This document shows positions 51,167 through 59,977 of a DNA stretch of 64,000 nt, piece after piece. The stretch is from Desulfovibrio piger. GTDB lineage: Bacteria > Desulfobacterota > Desulfovibrionia > Desulfovibrionales > Desulfovibrionaceae. A model generated the notes under the pieces. The model was not told the DNA's origin. It was given only the letters and a program-made list of their open reading frames with translations, and did no database searches. How positions within the stretch are numbered: the stretch's first letter is position 1; each line of letters opens with the position of its first letter. The DNA is taken from positions 1 through 64,000 of the forward strand of contig NZ_JABAFY010000003.1 in the NCBI RefSeq assembly GCF_012843875.1, in the 5' to 3' direction. Position numbers and translations under genes: made by a program.

Positions 51167-54100
51167 ATGCCCTTCTTCCCCAAGCCCCGGCGCCGACCCG
51201 CGCCCGCCGATACCGACATCAGCACCACCGACGCCGCGCCCCGTCCTTTCCGCCCGCGTCCGGCCACCGGCACGCAGCCTGCCGACCGTCCCCGCTTCCA
51301 GCGCGAGGAACGTAACGAATTTTCTTCCCGGGACGACCGTCCCCGCCGTGAAGACCGTCCCCGTGACGGGCGCCGCCCTGCCGGGGCCTTCCCGCGCGCC
51401 GGACGCCCCGCAGACCGCCGCGATGCCCGCCCCGGCTCCCGGTCCCGCAACGAGGCGTTCCAGGACCCGTGGGTGGACGGACAGCCCCGCTTCCTGCCCA
51501 TGAGCCGCGCCGAGATGCAGGCCCTGGGCTGGAAGGAACTGGACGTGCTGCTGGTCAACGGCGACGCCTATGTGGACCACCCGGCCTTCGGGCCCGTGCT
51601 GCTGGGCCGCTGGCTGGTGGCCCACGGCTTCCGCGTGGGCATCGTGGCCCAGCCCCGCTGGCAGTCGCCCGACGACCTGCTGGTCATGGGCCGTCCCCGG
51701 CTTTTCGTGGGCGTCAGCGCGGGCGCGCTGGACTCCATGCTGGCCCACTACACGGCCTTCCGCAAAAAGCGCCACGATGATGCCTACACCCCCGGCGGCA
51801 AGGCCGGTGCGCGTCCCAACCGCGCCTGTCTGGTCTATGCCAACCTGGCCCGTCAGGCCTTCCCCGGCCTGCCGGTGATCCTGGGCGGCATCGAGGCCTC
51901 GCTGCGCCGTACCACACATTACGATTTCTGGACAGACAGCCTGCGCCGCTCCATCCTGCTGGATGCCAAGGCCGACCTGCTCATCTACGGCATGGGCGAA
52001 CTGGCCATGCTGGAATGCGCCCGCCGTCTGGCCGAAGGCAAGAGCCTGCACGGTATCGACGGCACGGCCTGGCTGGCCAAGGTGGACGAGAACAACGTCC
52101 CCGTGGATCTGCCCGAAGAATGGCTCGATTTGCCGCGCATGCAGCTGCCCTCCCACGAGGCCGTGCAGGCCGAGGCCACGGAACTGCTGCGCCTGACCCA
52201 GATGCTGGAACAGCAGGTGCACCGCCAGAACGCCTGGGCCCAGCAGATGGTGGGCGACCGCGCCCTGGTGCTGGCGCCCCCGGCCCGCCCCCTGACCACG
52301 GAAGAGATGGACAAAATCTACGCCCTGCCCTACGCCCGCGCGGCCCATCCCCGCTACCGCGAGCCCATCCCGGCCGACGGGATGCTGCGCACCAGCATCA
52401 CCAGCCATCGCGGCTGTGGCGGCGGCTGTTCCTTCTGCTCGCTGGCCCTGCATCAGGGACGCCGCATCAGCTCCCGCAGCCAGGAATCCATCCTGGCCGA
52501 GGCCCGCAAGCTGGTGGCCCAGTCCCGCCGCGGTCAGGTGGCCATCTCCGACGTGGGCGGCCCCACGGCCAACATGTGGCAGGCCCATTGCGCCCTGGAT
52601 GACGCCACGTCCGCCAAGGCGGAGCCCGGTGCGCGGCCTTCGTCCCGCTGCCGCCGCAGCAGCTGCTGTTACCCCATGGTCTGCAAGTCCTTCATCACCC
52701 CGCAGATGCAGCATGTGGGCCTGCTGCGCGAGGTGGCGGCCCTGCCCGGCGTGCGGCAGGTGCGCGTGGCCAGCGGCGTGCGTGCCGACCTGGCCCTCAA
52801 CGATCCCGAGGCCCTGGCGGCCTATACCGGCGAATTCACCGGCGGCCAGCTCAAGGTGGCCCCGGAACACTGTGCCGCCCGCGTGCTGGACCTGATGCGC
52901 AAGCCGGGCATGGAAGTCTTCGAGGCCTTCCTCCAGAGCTTCGTGGAGCAGAGCCGTCTGGCCGGGCGCGAGCAGTATGTGGTGCCCTACATGATGAGCG
53001 CCTTCCCCGGCTGTACGGACGAGGACATGCACGAGCTGGCCCGCTGGCTGCAGGAGCGTCACTGGAGCCCGCAGCAGACCCAGTGCTTCATCCCCACGCC
53101 GGGCAGCATCGCCACGGCCATGTATTACTGCGGCCGCAACGAGGACGGGGAAGAGATCTATGTGGCCCGCAGCGATGCCGACCGCCTGCGCCAGCACCGC
53201 ATCCTGATGCCCGATTTCGGCCGCATGCCCGAACGCGGCGGCCATGCCGATGCCGAGGATGCGGGCGAAGGCCACCACCGCGAGCCCCGCCGGGAAAACA
53301 CCACCGAGCGCTGGCGCGACGAACGCCGCAGCGCTGACGGCCTGGCCCCCCGGCACGAGGGCCGCCGCGACTTCCGGGAAGACCGCAAGCCGCCCTTCCC
53401 CCGCTTCGATGACGAGCGGGAGGGTGCGCCCCGCCGTGATTTCCGCCATCCCGACCGCGACGGTTTCCGCAAGCCCGGCTTCCGGCAGGATGTGGACAAG
53501 CCCTTCCGCCCGCGCCCCTTCCCCGATGCCGCCCGTGACGGCGACGAGGCCCCGCAGGCCCGCCCGTCCTTCCGCAGGGATGGGCAGGACGAACGTCCCT
53601 TCCGTCCCCGTGGCGACCGTTTCGTGGATCGCGAGGGAGAAGAAGCCCGGCGTCCCTTCCGGCCGCGTCGTGACGATGACGACGGCCGGCCTTTCCGCAA
53701 GGACGGCTTCCGGCCCCGGCGCTTCAACGACCGTGACGGCAACGAAGGGCAGGACGCCTGGAAGCGTCCCCGTCCCTTTGCCCGCTTCGATGACGAGCAG
53801 GACGAGGCGCCCCGCCGCGATTTCCGCCATCCCGACCGCGACGGTTTCCGCAAGCCCGGCTTCCGGCAGGACGCGGACAAGCCCTTCCGGCCGCGTCCCT
53901 TCCCCGATGCCGCCCGTGACGGGGACGAGGCCCCGCAGGCCCGCCCGTCCTTCCGCAGGGATGGTCAGGACGAACGTCCCTTCCGTCCCCGTGGCGACCG
54001 TTTCGTGGATCGCGATGGCGAAGAAGCCCGGCGTCCCTTCCGGCCGCGCCGTGACGATGACGGCCAGCCTTTCCGCAAGGACGGCTTCCGTCCCCGGCGC

Positions 54101-54742
54101 TTCAACGACCGCGACGGCAACGAAGGGCAGGACGGCCAAAAACGCCGTGCGCCCTTCCCCCGCTTCGATGACGAGCGGGAGGGTGCGCCCCGCCGTGATT
54201 TCCGCCGTCCCGACCGCGACGGTTTCCGCAAGCCCGGCTTCCGGCAGGACGCGGACAAGCCCTTCCGTCCGCGGCCCTTCCCCGATGCCGCCCGTGACGG
54301 GGACGAGGCCCCGCAGGCCCGCCCGTCCTTCCGCAGGGATGGTCAGGACGAACGTCCCTTCCGTCCCCGTGGCGACCGTTTCGTGAACCGCGATGGCGAA
54401 GAAGCCCGGCGTCCCTTCCGGCCGCGTCGTGACGACGAGGGCCGGCCTTTCCGCAAGGACGGCTTCCGTCCCCGGCGCTTCAACGACAGCGACGGCGACG
54501 AAGGGCAGGACGGCCAAAAACGCCGTGCGCCCTTCCCCCGCTTCGATGACGAGCGAGAGGGTGCGCCCCGCCGCGACTTCCGCCGTCCCGACCGCGACGG
54601 TTTCCGCAAGCCCGGCTTCCGGCAGGACGCGGACAAGCCCTTCCGCAAGAACTCGTTCCGCAGGGACGGCAAGCCCGCCTTCGGCTCCCGCCGCCGGGAC
54701 AGGAACTTTGACGGCCCGGCGCTGAACGACGACGAAGAATAA
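51167..54742 (+). CDS. YgiQ-family radical-SAM protein with tandem-repeat C-terminal tail
   Basis: A 1191-residue protein, far longer than the 600-750 usual for YgiQ. Residues 1-95 are Arg/Pro-rich and disordered. The core (about 105-700) has PWVDGQPRFLPMSRAEM, YDFWTDSLRRSILLDAKADLLIYGMGE, the cluster motif CGGGCSFC (Cys417, Cys421, Cys424), VAISDVGGPTANMW, SSCCYPMVCKSF and GGQLKVAPEHC, all YgiQ hallmarks. From about residue 745 a charged, Phe/Arg/Asp/Gly-rich tail consists of three full repeats of 126-127 residues and a fourth partial one. YgiQ has no known reaction. AAAGGA precedes the ATG. Base composition of the tail is like the rest, and the repeats are 90+% alike by eye, suggesting recent expansion or gene conversion. 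Confidence 0.85.
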   Translation: MPFFPKPRRRPAPADTDISTTDAAPRPFRPRPATGTQPADRPRFQREERNEFSSRDDRPRREDRPRDGRRPAGAFPRAGRPADRRDARPGSRSRNEAFQDPWVDGQPRFLPMSRAEMQALGWKELDVLLVNGDAYVDHPAFGPVLLGRWLVAHGFRVGIVAQPRWQSPDDLLVMGRPRLFVGVSAGALDSMLAHYTAFRKKRHDDAYTPGGKAGARPNRACLVYANLARQAFPGLPVILGGIEASLRRTTHYDFWTDSLRRSILLDAKADLLIYGMGELAMLECARRLAEGKSLHGIDGTAWLAKVDENNVPVDLPEEWLDLPRMQLPSHEAVQAEATELLRLTQMLEQQVHRQNAWAQQMVGDRALVLAPPARPLTTEEMDKIYALPYARAAHPRYREPIPADGMLRTSITSHRGCGGGCSFCSLALHQGRRISSRSQESILAEARKLVAQSRRGQVAISDVGGPTANMWQAHCALDDATSAKAEPGARPSSRCRRSSCCYPMVCKSFITPQMQHVGLLREVAALPGVRQVRVASGVRADLALNDPEALAAYTGEFTGGQLKVAPEHCAARVLDLMRKPGMEVFEAFLQSFVEQSRLAGREQYVVPYMMSAFPGCTDEDMHELARWLQERHWSPQQTQCFIPTPGSIATAMYYCGRNEDGEEIYVARSDADRLRQHRILMPDFGRMPERGGHADAEDAGEGHHREPRRENTTERWRDERRSADGLAPRHEGRRDFREDRKPPFPRFDDEREGAPRRDFRHPDRDGFRKPGFRQDVDKPFRPRPFPDAARDGDEAPQARPSFRRDGQDERPFRPRGDRFVDREGEEARRPFRPRRDDDDGRPFRKDGFRPRRFNDRDGNEGQDAWKRPRPFARFDDEQDEAPRRDFRHPDRDGFRKPGFRQDADKPFRPRPFPDAARDGDEAPQARPSFRRDGQDERPFRPRGDRFVDRDGEEARRPFRPRRDDDGQPFRKDGFRPRRFNDRDGNEGQDGQKRRAPFPRFDDEREGAPRRDFRRPDRDGFRKPGFRQDADKPFRPRPFPDAARDGDEAPQARPSFRRDGQDERPFRPRGDRFVNRDGEEARRPFRPRRDDEGRPFRKDGFRPRRFNDSDGDEGQDGQKRRAPFPRFDDEREGAPRRDFRRPDRDGFRKPGFRQDADKPFRKNSFRRDGKPAFGSRRRDRNFDGPALNDDEE
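53402..54650 (+). repeat. In-frame tandem repeats in the YgiQ tail
   Basis: Units start at 53402, 53783, 54161 and 54539 (spacings 381, 378 and 378 bases; the last is partial). Each begins with codons for RFDDE and includes GFRKPGFRQD, RPFPDAARDGDE, SFRRDGQDERPFRPRGDRF and RPFRKDGFRPRRFND. All indels are multiples of three, so the reading frame is under selection. Confidence 0.93.
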
Positions 54743-54777
54743 AAAAAACGGGCGGTACCCGCGAGGGTATCGCCCGA
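54741..54777 (-). terminator. Terminator-like hairpin, T-run on the minus strand
   Basis: CGGGCGGTACCC (54749-54760) pairs with GGGTATCGCCCG (54765-54776, one G-U). The long A-run (54741-54748) gives a T8 run on the minus strand, although no minus-strand gene lies immediately upstream. On the plus strand it still forms a stem after the YgiQ gene. Confidence 0.6.
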
Positions 54778-54886
54778 AAACGTAAGGATGGACGCACGCC
54801 GCGCCCACGGCCCCTGCCGCTGCAGGCACATATGCCGCAGGCAGGGGATTCGGCCCGGCGCAGGCGCAGGACGCCGAGGAGAGCTC

Positions 54887-55120
54887 ATGGATCAGGAAGA
54901 ACGCATCATCCGGCTGGAAGAGCTGGCCTATTTTCAGGAAGAACGTCTGCGCGAACTCAACGAGGCCCTGACGGCCCAGCAACAGCAGATCGACACGCTG
55001 GAGCACCGTCTGGCCGAGACCATGGAGCTGGCCCGCAACCTGCGCGATCAGCTGGGACAGACCGGTAACGGGGCCCCGGTCAACGATCTGCCGCCCCACT
55101 ACATGCCCGAGCGTTACTGA
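54887..55120 (+). CDS. slyX: SlyX family protein
   Basis: A 77-residue coiled-coil protein. The family start MDQEERIIRLEELAYFQEERLRELNEALTAQQQQIDTLEHRLAE is clear, and the C-terminus ends with the typical Pro-Pro-His-Tyr (LPPHYMPERY) found in SlyX proteins. SlyX is named for its place beside slyD in enterobacteria; its function is not known. GAGGAG lies five bases before the ATG; upstream frame is not homologous. No slyD is next to it here. A perfect 26-bp inverted repeat follows 34 bases after the stop. Confidence 0.92.
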   Translation: MDQEERIIRLEELAYFQEERLRELNEALTAQQQQIDTLEHRLAETMELARNLRDQLGQTGNGAPVNDLPPHYMPERY

Positions 55121-55154
55121 TCGGGCCGGGAGACAGGCAGGTAAGCAGATATAT

Positions 55155-55208
55155 GCGAGGGGGAGAGGGAAAACCGTTTTGTAAAACGGTTTTCCCTCTC
55201 CCCCTCGC
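55155..55208. repeat. Perfect 26-bp inverted repeat (long hairpin)
   Basis: Arms 55155-55180 and 55183-55208 are exact inverted copies with a two-base centre, so the transcript would form a stem of about 25 bp with a four-base loop. It is not followed by T's, so it is not a normal intrinsic terminator. It is between slyX and the convergent acyltransferase genes. Confidence 0.93.
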
Positions 55209-55384
55209 GCTCCCCCGCTCCCTTCCCAAAACCTTTATAAGGGTCCATGGCGGGGATAGTATCCCCCCGGCCTGCCCCCGGCTCCCCGTCCCCCGGCGGC
55301 ATGGAAAAAGGCCGGCACACGGGTGTGCGACATGACAATGCAGGAACGGATGAAGTTCCCGGCAGTATCCGGCTACGACCCAAC
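55209..55384. other. Non-coding stretch between the hairpins
   Basis: No gene is visible between the long hairpin and the bidirectional terminator. The DNA is C/G-rich with short runs of CCCC and GGGG. Confidence 0.4.
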
Positions 55385-55416
55385 AAAAAGCCGCGCCATG
55401 ACAGCGCGGCTTTTTC
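55385..55416. terminator. Bidirectional terminator
   Basis: AAAAAGCCGCGC (55385-55396) pairs with GCGCGGCTTTTT (55404-55415). A- and T-runs on both sides allow use from either strand; it is 150 bases past the acyltransferase-partner stop on the minus strand. Confidence 0.88.
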
Positions 55417-55566
55417 TGTTGCAAGAAAACTTCGGAAAAGAACAGCCAGACTACGCCAAACGGCTACTGCCAGCCTCTCTCAGGATCTGCGTCCAGTAAC
55501 GGGGCGGCAGTACGGCGCGGCCCTTGGTCCCTTCCCTATCGCTCTCCAGTCTGTGCGCCTTCGCGC

Positions 55567-56784
55567 CTAAAACCGGGGCGTGGCCTCGCCGCGACGCTTC
55601 TTGGCGCAATGCAGGCCCAGAAAATCCGCTTCGGGCAGGGCGGTCAGGCGCTCGTCAGGCACGGCCGCCAGACCGCGCCGCTCGCGCAGCACATGGCTCA
55701 GGTATTCCCGATGCAGCATGTCCCGCAGCCAGGGCTGCCGGTCACCCATGTCGCGCACCAGGCTGGCCCCGATGACGTCCCCGCCGTGCAGGCCGTCCAT
55801 CATCTCGCAATCGCCGGAGCCGTAGACGCGGGGATCCGAAAAATCCATGCTCTCCACGCCGCAGTCCAGCAGGCCCTGCCGCAGGGCCGACAGCCAGCCG
55901 GCATCACCGCCGTTCCTGTCGGCAAGGGCGCCCAGTACGGGCGTGGCCAGGGGCGGCAGGAAGACGATGGTGCGGATGCCGCGCGAACGCAGGCGGCAGC
56001 AGATCTCGGCAAAGGCTTCCAGACGTTCCCTGTCCGGCGCAAGGCTCCCGGCCCAGACGCCGCTGCCGCTTTCCAGCTCGCGCAGCGTGCGGGCAAAGGC
56101 ATGGTCCGGCGCAGGCCGGCGGCCATCCAGCACCGCGCCTTCATAGAGCGAGCCGTCCGGTCCGTAGCCCGTATCGCGGAGCTGGGCCTCCAGCCCGTAG
56201 CGGTCGGCACGCAGACGATGCTGCAGGGGAGCCAACATGTCCGCCGGGGCGATGCGTCCCTGTACCAGCCAGCGCCAGGGGGCCCGCAGGGTGGACGCAT
56301 CCAGCAAAGAAGGCTGCACGATCCGCTCAGGGCGCCCGGCCGGAGCGCCTGCCGTCAGCCACCAGAAGTCCAGGCCCAGCAGTACGACCTTGGGCCTGTG
56401 GACGGCCAGCATCCTGTCCACCAGAAGGCGCAGGCTCTCCAGATCCGCAGCGGCCCCGGCCATGTTCACGAAGGGGCGCTCGAAAAAGGCCGCACGCACG
56501 TTCCCCGCCCGCGACGAGCCCAGCACCACCACTTCCGGCTTCACGGCCGCATACAGGGCCAGCTTGTAGGCCATGATGTCCTGCGCCAGCCCCGGTCCGA
56601 ACAGGACGAATTCCCCCTGTGCCTGCCGTGCCACGACTTCTTCCTGATCCAGTTCGCCGCTGGCCGTCAGCCAGCAGACGGCCCAGGGGACCAGCAGCAG
56701 CCCCGCCAGCAGGGCCAGGATCACCAGAGAAAGGAAAAAACGTTTCAGCCAGCCGTCAGGGGCCGGATGCGCTATCTCGGACAT
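55567..56784 (-). CDS. SGNH-hydrolase-like partner of the MBOAT O-acyltransferase
   Basis: A 405-residue protein with one N-terminal membrane helix (WLKRFFLSLVILALLAGLLLVPWAV) and a large periplasmic domain. VVVLGSSRAGNVRAAFF (about residues 85-101) carries the Gly-x-Ser that starts SGNH-type sites, and MMDGLHGGDVIGASL (about 330) supplies the Asp-x-x-His pair near the end. RPKVVLLGLDFWWL is also typical of AlgX/AlgJ-like partners. With the MBOAT protein it should O-acylate an exported surface polymer, possibly polysaccharide or lipopolysaccharide, outside the cytoplasm. GGAGG precedes the ATG and only 11 bases separate it from the MBOAT gene, so the two form an operon. Confidence 0.82.
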   Translation of the reverse strand: MSEIAHPAPDGWLKRFFLSLVILALLAGLLLVPWAVCWLTASGELDQEEVVARQAQGEFVLFGPGLAQDIMAYKLALYAAVKPEVVVLGSSRAGNVRAAFFERPFVNMAGAAADLESLRLLVDRMLAVHRPKVVLLGLDFWWLTAGAPAGRPERIVQPSLLDASTLRAPWRWLVQGRIAPADMLAPLQHRLRADRYGLEAQLRDTGYGPDGSLYEGAVLDGRRPAPDHAFARTLRELESGSGVWAGSLAPDRERLEAFAEICCRLRSRGIRTIVFLPPLATPVLGALADRNGGDAGWLSALRQGLLDCGVESMDFSDPRVYGSGDCEMMDGLHGGDVIGASLVRDMGDRQPWLRDMLHREYLSHVLRERRGLAAVPDERLTALPEADFLGLHCAKKRRGEATPRF

Positions 56785-56795
56785 GAGGGCCTCCG

Positions 56796-58286
56796 TCAAA
56801 AGCGGAAAGAAAGGAAGGCATGGCCCTGCATCAGCAGCAGGGAGGCCAGCGCAGGCAGGGCCAGAGCCACGGCCCAGAGCAGGTTCGGCTGCCAGTGCAG
56901 CCAGGGACGGCTGCCGTCGGCGCGGCCCAGCATCACATGCTGGCTGCAGGGCAGGGCCCAGACGATGACGGCGCAGACGGCCAGCAGCGGCAGCAACAGC
57001 CGGGGCTCCAAGAGGCCGCCGGGCAGCAGGGCCTCCAGCCCCTGTTGCAGGGGCAGGGGATGGCCGTCGCTCCAGAGGAACATGCTCTGCCAGACATGCA
57101 GGGCCGTGCCCGTATCCCCGGCGCGGAACAGCACCCAGGCCACGGTCAGGCACAAAAAGGTCACCAGCACGCACAGGGCCCGCAGGGGCGGCAGGGCCAG
57201 CACGCGCTCGGCCAGGCTGCCGCGCAGCAGATGCCGGAAGGCGTGGTTGACCAGCAGGAGCAGGCCGTGCAGGGCCCCCCAGAGGAGGAAGGTCAGCCCG
57301 GCCCCGTGCCAGACACCGCAGACCAGCATGGTCAGCAGCAAATTGGCGTACTGCCGCGCCCGGCCGTGACGGCTGCCGCCCAGGGGCTGGTACAGGCAGT
57401 CATGCAGCCAGCGGCCCAGGGTCATGTGCCAGCGGCGCCAGAAGTCCACGATACCCGTGGCCTTGTAGGGCGCGGCAAAATTCTCCGGCAGGCGCAGGCC
57501 CAGCATGAGGGCGGCCCCCACGGCCATGTCCGTATAGCCGGAAAAATCGAAATAGATCTGGAAGGTGTAGCTCAGGGCCCCCAGCCAGGCCTCGGCCGTA
57601 CTCAGGGGCAGGCCCTGGGCGGCGGCGTGGAACACGGCATCCGCCGCCGGAGCCAGACTGTCGGCCAGCAGCATCTTCTTGGCCAGGCCCAGCACCATCA
57701 GCCCCAGGCCCCGCGCCAGATCTTCGGCCTGCGGCACCTCCAGGGCGTCCAGCTGCGGGCCCATCTCCTCATAACGGACCAGCGGGCCGGACAGGGCATA
57801 GGGGAAGCAGGTGGTGAACAGGGCCTGCCGCACGATACCTTCGGGCCGGATGCGGCGCTGGTAGACGCCCAGCAGCCAGGCCAGCTGGATGAGCACGGCA
57901 AAGGAGAAGCCCGCGGGCATGGCCGCGGGCGCCAAAACGGGCAGGATGTCCTGCCATTGCGCCAGCCAGGCCGACAGGGCCGGCAGATGGCGGAAACGGC
58001 ACCAGACCAGCACGTTGAGCAGCACGGCCAGAAGCAGCAGGCCCCGACGGCCCAGCCGACGGCGGCGGTGCCCCTCATCGGCCAGCAGCAGGCCGAACAG
58101 ATAGTTGACCACGGTCAGGCCCAGCAGGAGCAGCAGGGCCTCCAGCCCCTGGCAGGCCCCAAAGAGCAGCGAGGCCCCCAGCAGGAGCACGGACAGTCGG
58201 GCCTTGTCTTCTCCGGCAGTCAGTTTCCAGAGCCAGACGAGGATGGGAAGAAAAAGGAACAGGAAGGGGAAGGAAGCGAAAAGCAT
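56796..58286 (-). CDS. MBOAT family O-acyltransferase (AlgI/DltB-like)
   Basis: A 496-residue membrane protein with about ten to twelve helices. Family signatures are FPYALSGPLVRYEEMGPQL, SYTFQIYFDFSGYTDMAVGAALMLGLRLPENFAAPYKATGIVDFWRRWHMTLGRWLHDCLYQPLGG, and CGVWHGAGLTFLLWGALHGLLL with the catalytic histidine of MBOAT enzymes. It moves an acyl group (usually acetyl) across the inner membrane to a partner that modifies extracellular glycans. ATG 58286 is used because of the GGGAG nine bases upstream; a GTG at 58310 is also open. The downstream SGNH-like gene is its likely partner. The glycan target cannot be told, and no polysaccharide synthase is nearby. Confidence 0.92.
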   Translation of the reverse strand: MLFASFPFLFLFLPILVWLWKLTAGEDKARLSVLLLGASLLFGACQGLEALLLLLGLTVVNYLFGLLLADEGHRRRRLGRRGLLLLAVLLNVLVWCRFRHLPALSAWLAQWQDILPVLAPAAMPAGFSFAVLIQLAWLLGVYQRRIRPEGIVRQALFTTCFPYALSGPLVRYEEMGPQLDALEVPQAEDLARGLGLMVLGLAKKMLLADSLAPAADAVFHAAAQGLPLSTAEAWLGALSYTFQIYFDFSGYTDMAVGAALMLGLRLPENFAAPYKATGIVDFWRRWHMTLGRWLHDCLYQPLGGSRHGRARQYANLLLTMLVCGVWHGAGLTFLLWGALHGLLLLVNHAFRHLLRGSLAERVLALPPLRALCVLVTFLCLTVAWVLFRAGDTGTALHVWQSMFLWSDGHPLPLQQGLEALLPGGLLEPRLLLPLLAVCAVIVWALPCSQHVMLGRADGSRPWLHWQPNLLWAVALALPALASLLLMQGHAFLSFRF

Positions 58287-58381
58287 AAAAAGAATCTCCC
58301 GGCGCGGCACATCTCAAGACGGCCACCCCGGGAGAAAACGAGGAGACTGATACGTGGGATCGTCCCGAATGCCGCGCGATC

Positions 58382-58669
58382 TCAGGAATTGAGCTCGGCT
58401 CTGAACTTGCGGGACAGGCGGAAGACGACGACCTTGCGCGGAGGCAGCGTGATGGCCTCATCCGTTTGCGGATTGCGGCCTTTGCGCGACGCTTTGTCGT
58501 AAGCCTCAAACTTGCCGAACCCACTGATCAGAAGAGCATTGTCCTTTTTGATGGCATTCTTCATGATCTCCAGCAGTTTTTCGACCACATTCTTCACGTC
58601 AACCCGATTTTTGTCTGTACTCTCGTAGATCCGCTCGACGATGTCAGCTTTGGTCAATGTTTTCTTCAT
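58382..58669 (-). CDS. IHF alpha-type nucleoid protein
   Basis: A 95-residue HU/IHF-family protein. The start MKKTLTKADIVERIYES, the dimer helices, the LLISGFGKFEAYDKASRKGRNPQT stretch with the Gly-Arg-Asn-Pro DNA-intercalating tip, and the RKVVVFRLSRKFRAELN end are all present. The order and length fit IHF-alpha better than HU (GRNPQT, C-terminal extension), though HU-like use is possible. It bends DNA and could affect the whole window's operons. The ATG at 58669 follows AAGGATTGG; a TTG two codons upstream is unlikely. It is divergent from the radical-SAM gene at 58803. Confidence 0.88.
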   Translation of the reverse strand: MKKTLTKADIVERIYESTDKNRVDVKNVVEKLLEIMKNAIKKDNALLISGFGKFEAYDKASRKGRNPQTDEAITLPPRKVVVFRLSRKFRAELNS

Positions 58670-58802
58670 GTCCAATCCTTATGCCACAGGCACGCTTCAC
58701 ATATGCACAACTTTTTTGTAGGATATACTCAACTTGCATTTCCGGCAAGATTTTTGTCTCCGCGCGAAGCCTGCCAAGCCTTGCTACTCCTCGCTTTCTG
58801 CC

Positions 58803-59924
58803 ATGTCTCGTGTTTCGCTTACTTTTTTATGGGAGACTCCTGCAAGGGCAATCCCGGTCTTCAGCGTTTTCATCCCGTTTTTCGGCTGTCCCCGCCGCTG
58901 TGTTTTTTGTTCCCAGCATGACCAGACAGGCCAGCAGGCCAGTCCTCTGGACGAGATACTGGCCCGTGCGGCCGCCGATCTGCACGCCCGGCGGGCACAG
59001 GGCAGGCCGCCGGTAGAGCTGGCCTTTTACGGCGGCACCTTCACGGCCCTGGCGCCCCGCGACCTGGACGCCTGTCTGGACATGGCCGACAGCCTCCGGC
59101 GTGACGGCTGCATCACCCGCTTCCGCTGCTCCACCCGCCCCGACCGTCTGGATGCGGCCCTGCTGGCGCGCCTGCGCCGCCACGGCTGCCGCACGGTGGA
59201 GCTGGGCATCCAGAGCTTTTCCGATACGGCCCTGCAGGCCAGTGAACGCCATTACAGCGGCCGGCAGGCCACCGAAGCCTGCCGTCTGGTGCGGGACGCG
59301 GGCCTTGCCCTGGGCGTGCAGCTGCTGCCCGGCATGCCGGGCCACCAGCCGGAAGACTTTTTGGCCGATGTGCGCCGGGCCCTGGATCTGGGGGCCGACA
59401 TGCTGCGCTTTTATCCCTGCCTGGTGCTGGCGGGCACGGAACTGGCCCGCCGCTGGCAGCAGGGCCTCTACGCGCCCTGGCCCCTGCCGCGGACCCTGTC
59501 CCTGCTGGCGCGCGGCTGGCTGTACGCCCGTCGCGCCGGGGTGCCCGTCATCCGTATGGGCCTTGCCCCCGAACCCGGCATGGAAGCGGCCCTGCTGGCC
59601 GGTCCCGCCGACAGGAACCTGGGCGGGCGCGTGCTGGGACGGGCCCTGTGGCTGCATGTCTGCGCCTGCCTGCTGCGGGCGCGGGGGGATGATGCCGCCC
59701 GCAGCGAGGTACGGGCCGCGGCCCTGCTGGACGCCCTGCTGGCGGGCGGGAAAGCCCCCGCCGGACTGCCCCGGGCACAGGCGCTGTACCTGCCGCGCTC
59801 CTGCCAGGGCTTCTTCCGCGGGCCGGGCGACGAGCTGGGCACGGCCTGGGCGGCCCTGGGCATCACGCGCCGCAACCTTGTCTGGACAGCGGGACAGGCC
59901 GCCAGCCTGCATCTTGATGCCTGA
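58803..59924 (+). CDS. Elp3/HemN-like radical-SAM protein
   Basis: A 373-residue radical-SAM protein. The core begins IPVFSVFIPFFGCPRRCVFCSQ with the Cys-x3-Cys-x2-Cys motif, followed by ELAFYGGTFTAL, TRPDRLD, TVELGIQSFSDTAL and LGVQLLPGMPGHQPEDFLADVRRAL, which together are the Elp3/HemN-type layout (as in YhcC/YtqA-like proteins). The C-terminal third is Ala/Leu/Arg-rich without a known domain; no GNAT domain is present, so it is not full Elp3. The start is uncertain: ATG 58803 is used but has no good ribosome site. It is transcribed away from the IHF-like gene and runs up to the YheO-like gene. Substrate unknown. Confidence 0.78.
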   Translation: MSRVSLTFLWETPARAIPVFSVFIPFFGCPRRCVFCSQHDQTGQQASPLDEILARAAADLHARRAQGRPPVELAFYGGTFTALAPRDLDACLDMADSLRRDGCITRFRCSTRPDRLDAALLARLRRHGCRTVELGIQSFSDTALQASERHYSGRQATEACRLVRDAGLALGVQLLPGMPGHQPEDFLADVRRALDLGADMLRFYPCLVLAGTELARRWQQGLYAPWPLPRTLSLLARGWLYARRAGVPVIRMGLAPEPGMEAALLAGPADRNLGGRVLGRALWLHVCACLLRARGDDAARSEVRAAALLDALLAGGKAPAGLPRAQALYLPRSCQGFFRGPGDELGTAWAALGITRRNLVWTAGQAASLHLDA

Positions 59925-59977
59925 TCCGATCTTTCCTCCAACCTGCGGCACAGCCCGCATCCGACCATGAGGTGACC

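Noticed and set aside
53402-54650. The tandem repeats as a CRISPR or VNTR outside genes
   Set aside because: The units are 378-381 bases long, have no unique spacers and keep the reading frame of the YgiQ protein.
50969-55099. A 1376-codon open frame on the minus strand through the YgiQ gene
   Set aside because: It is the mirror of a GC-rich, repeat-containing gene on the plus strand, has no recognisable domain and its composition follows the third-position bias of the sense frame.
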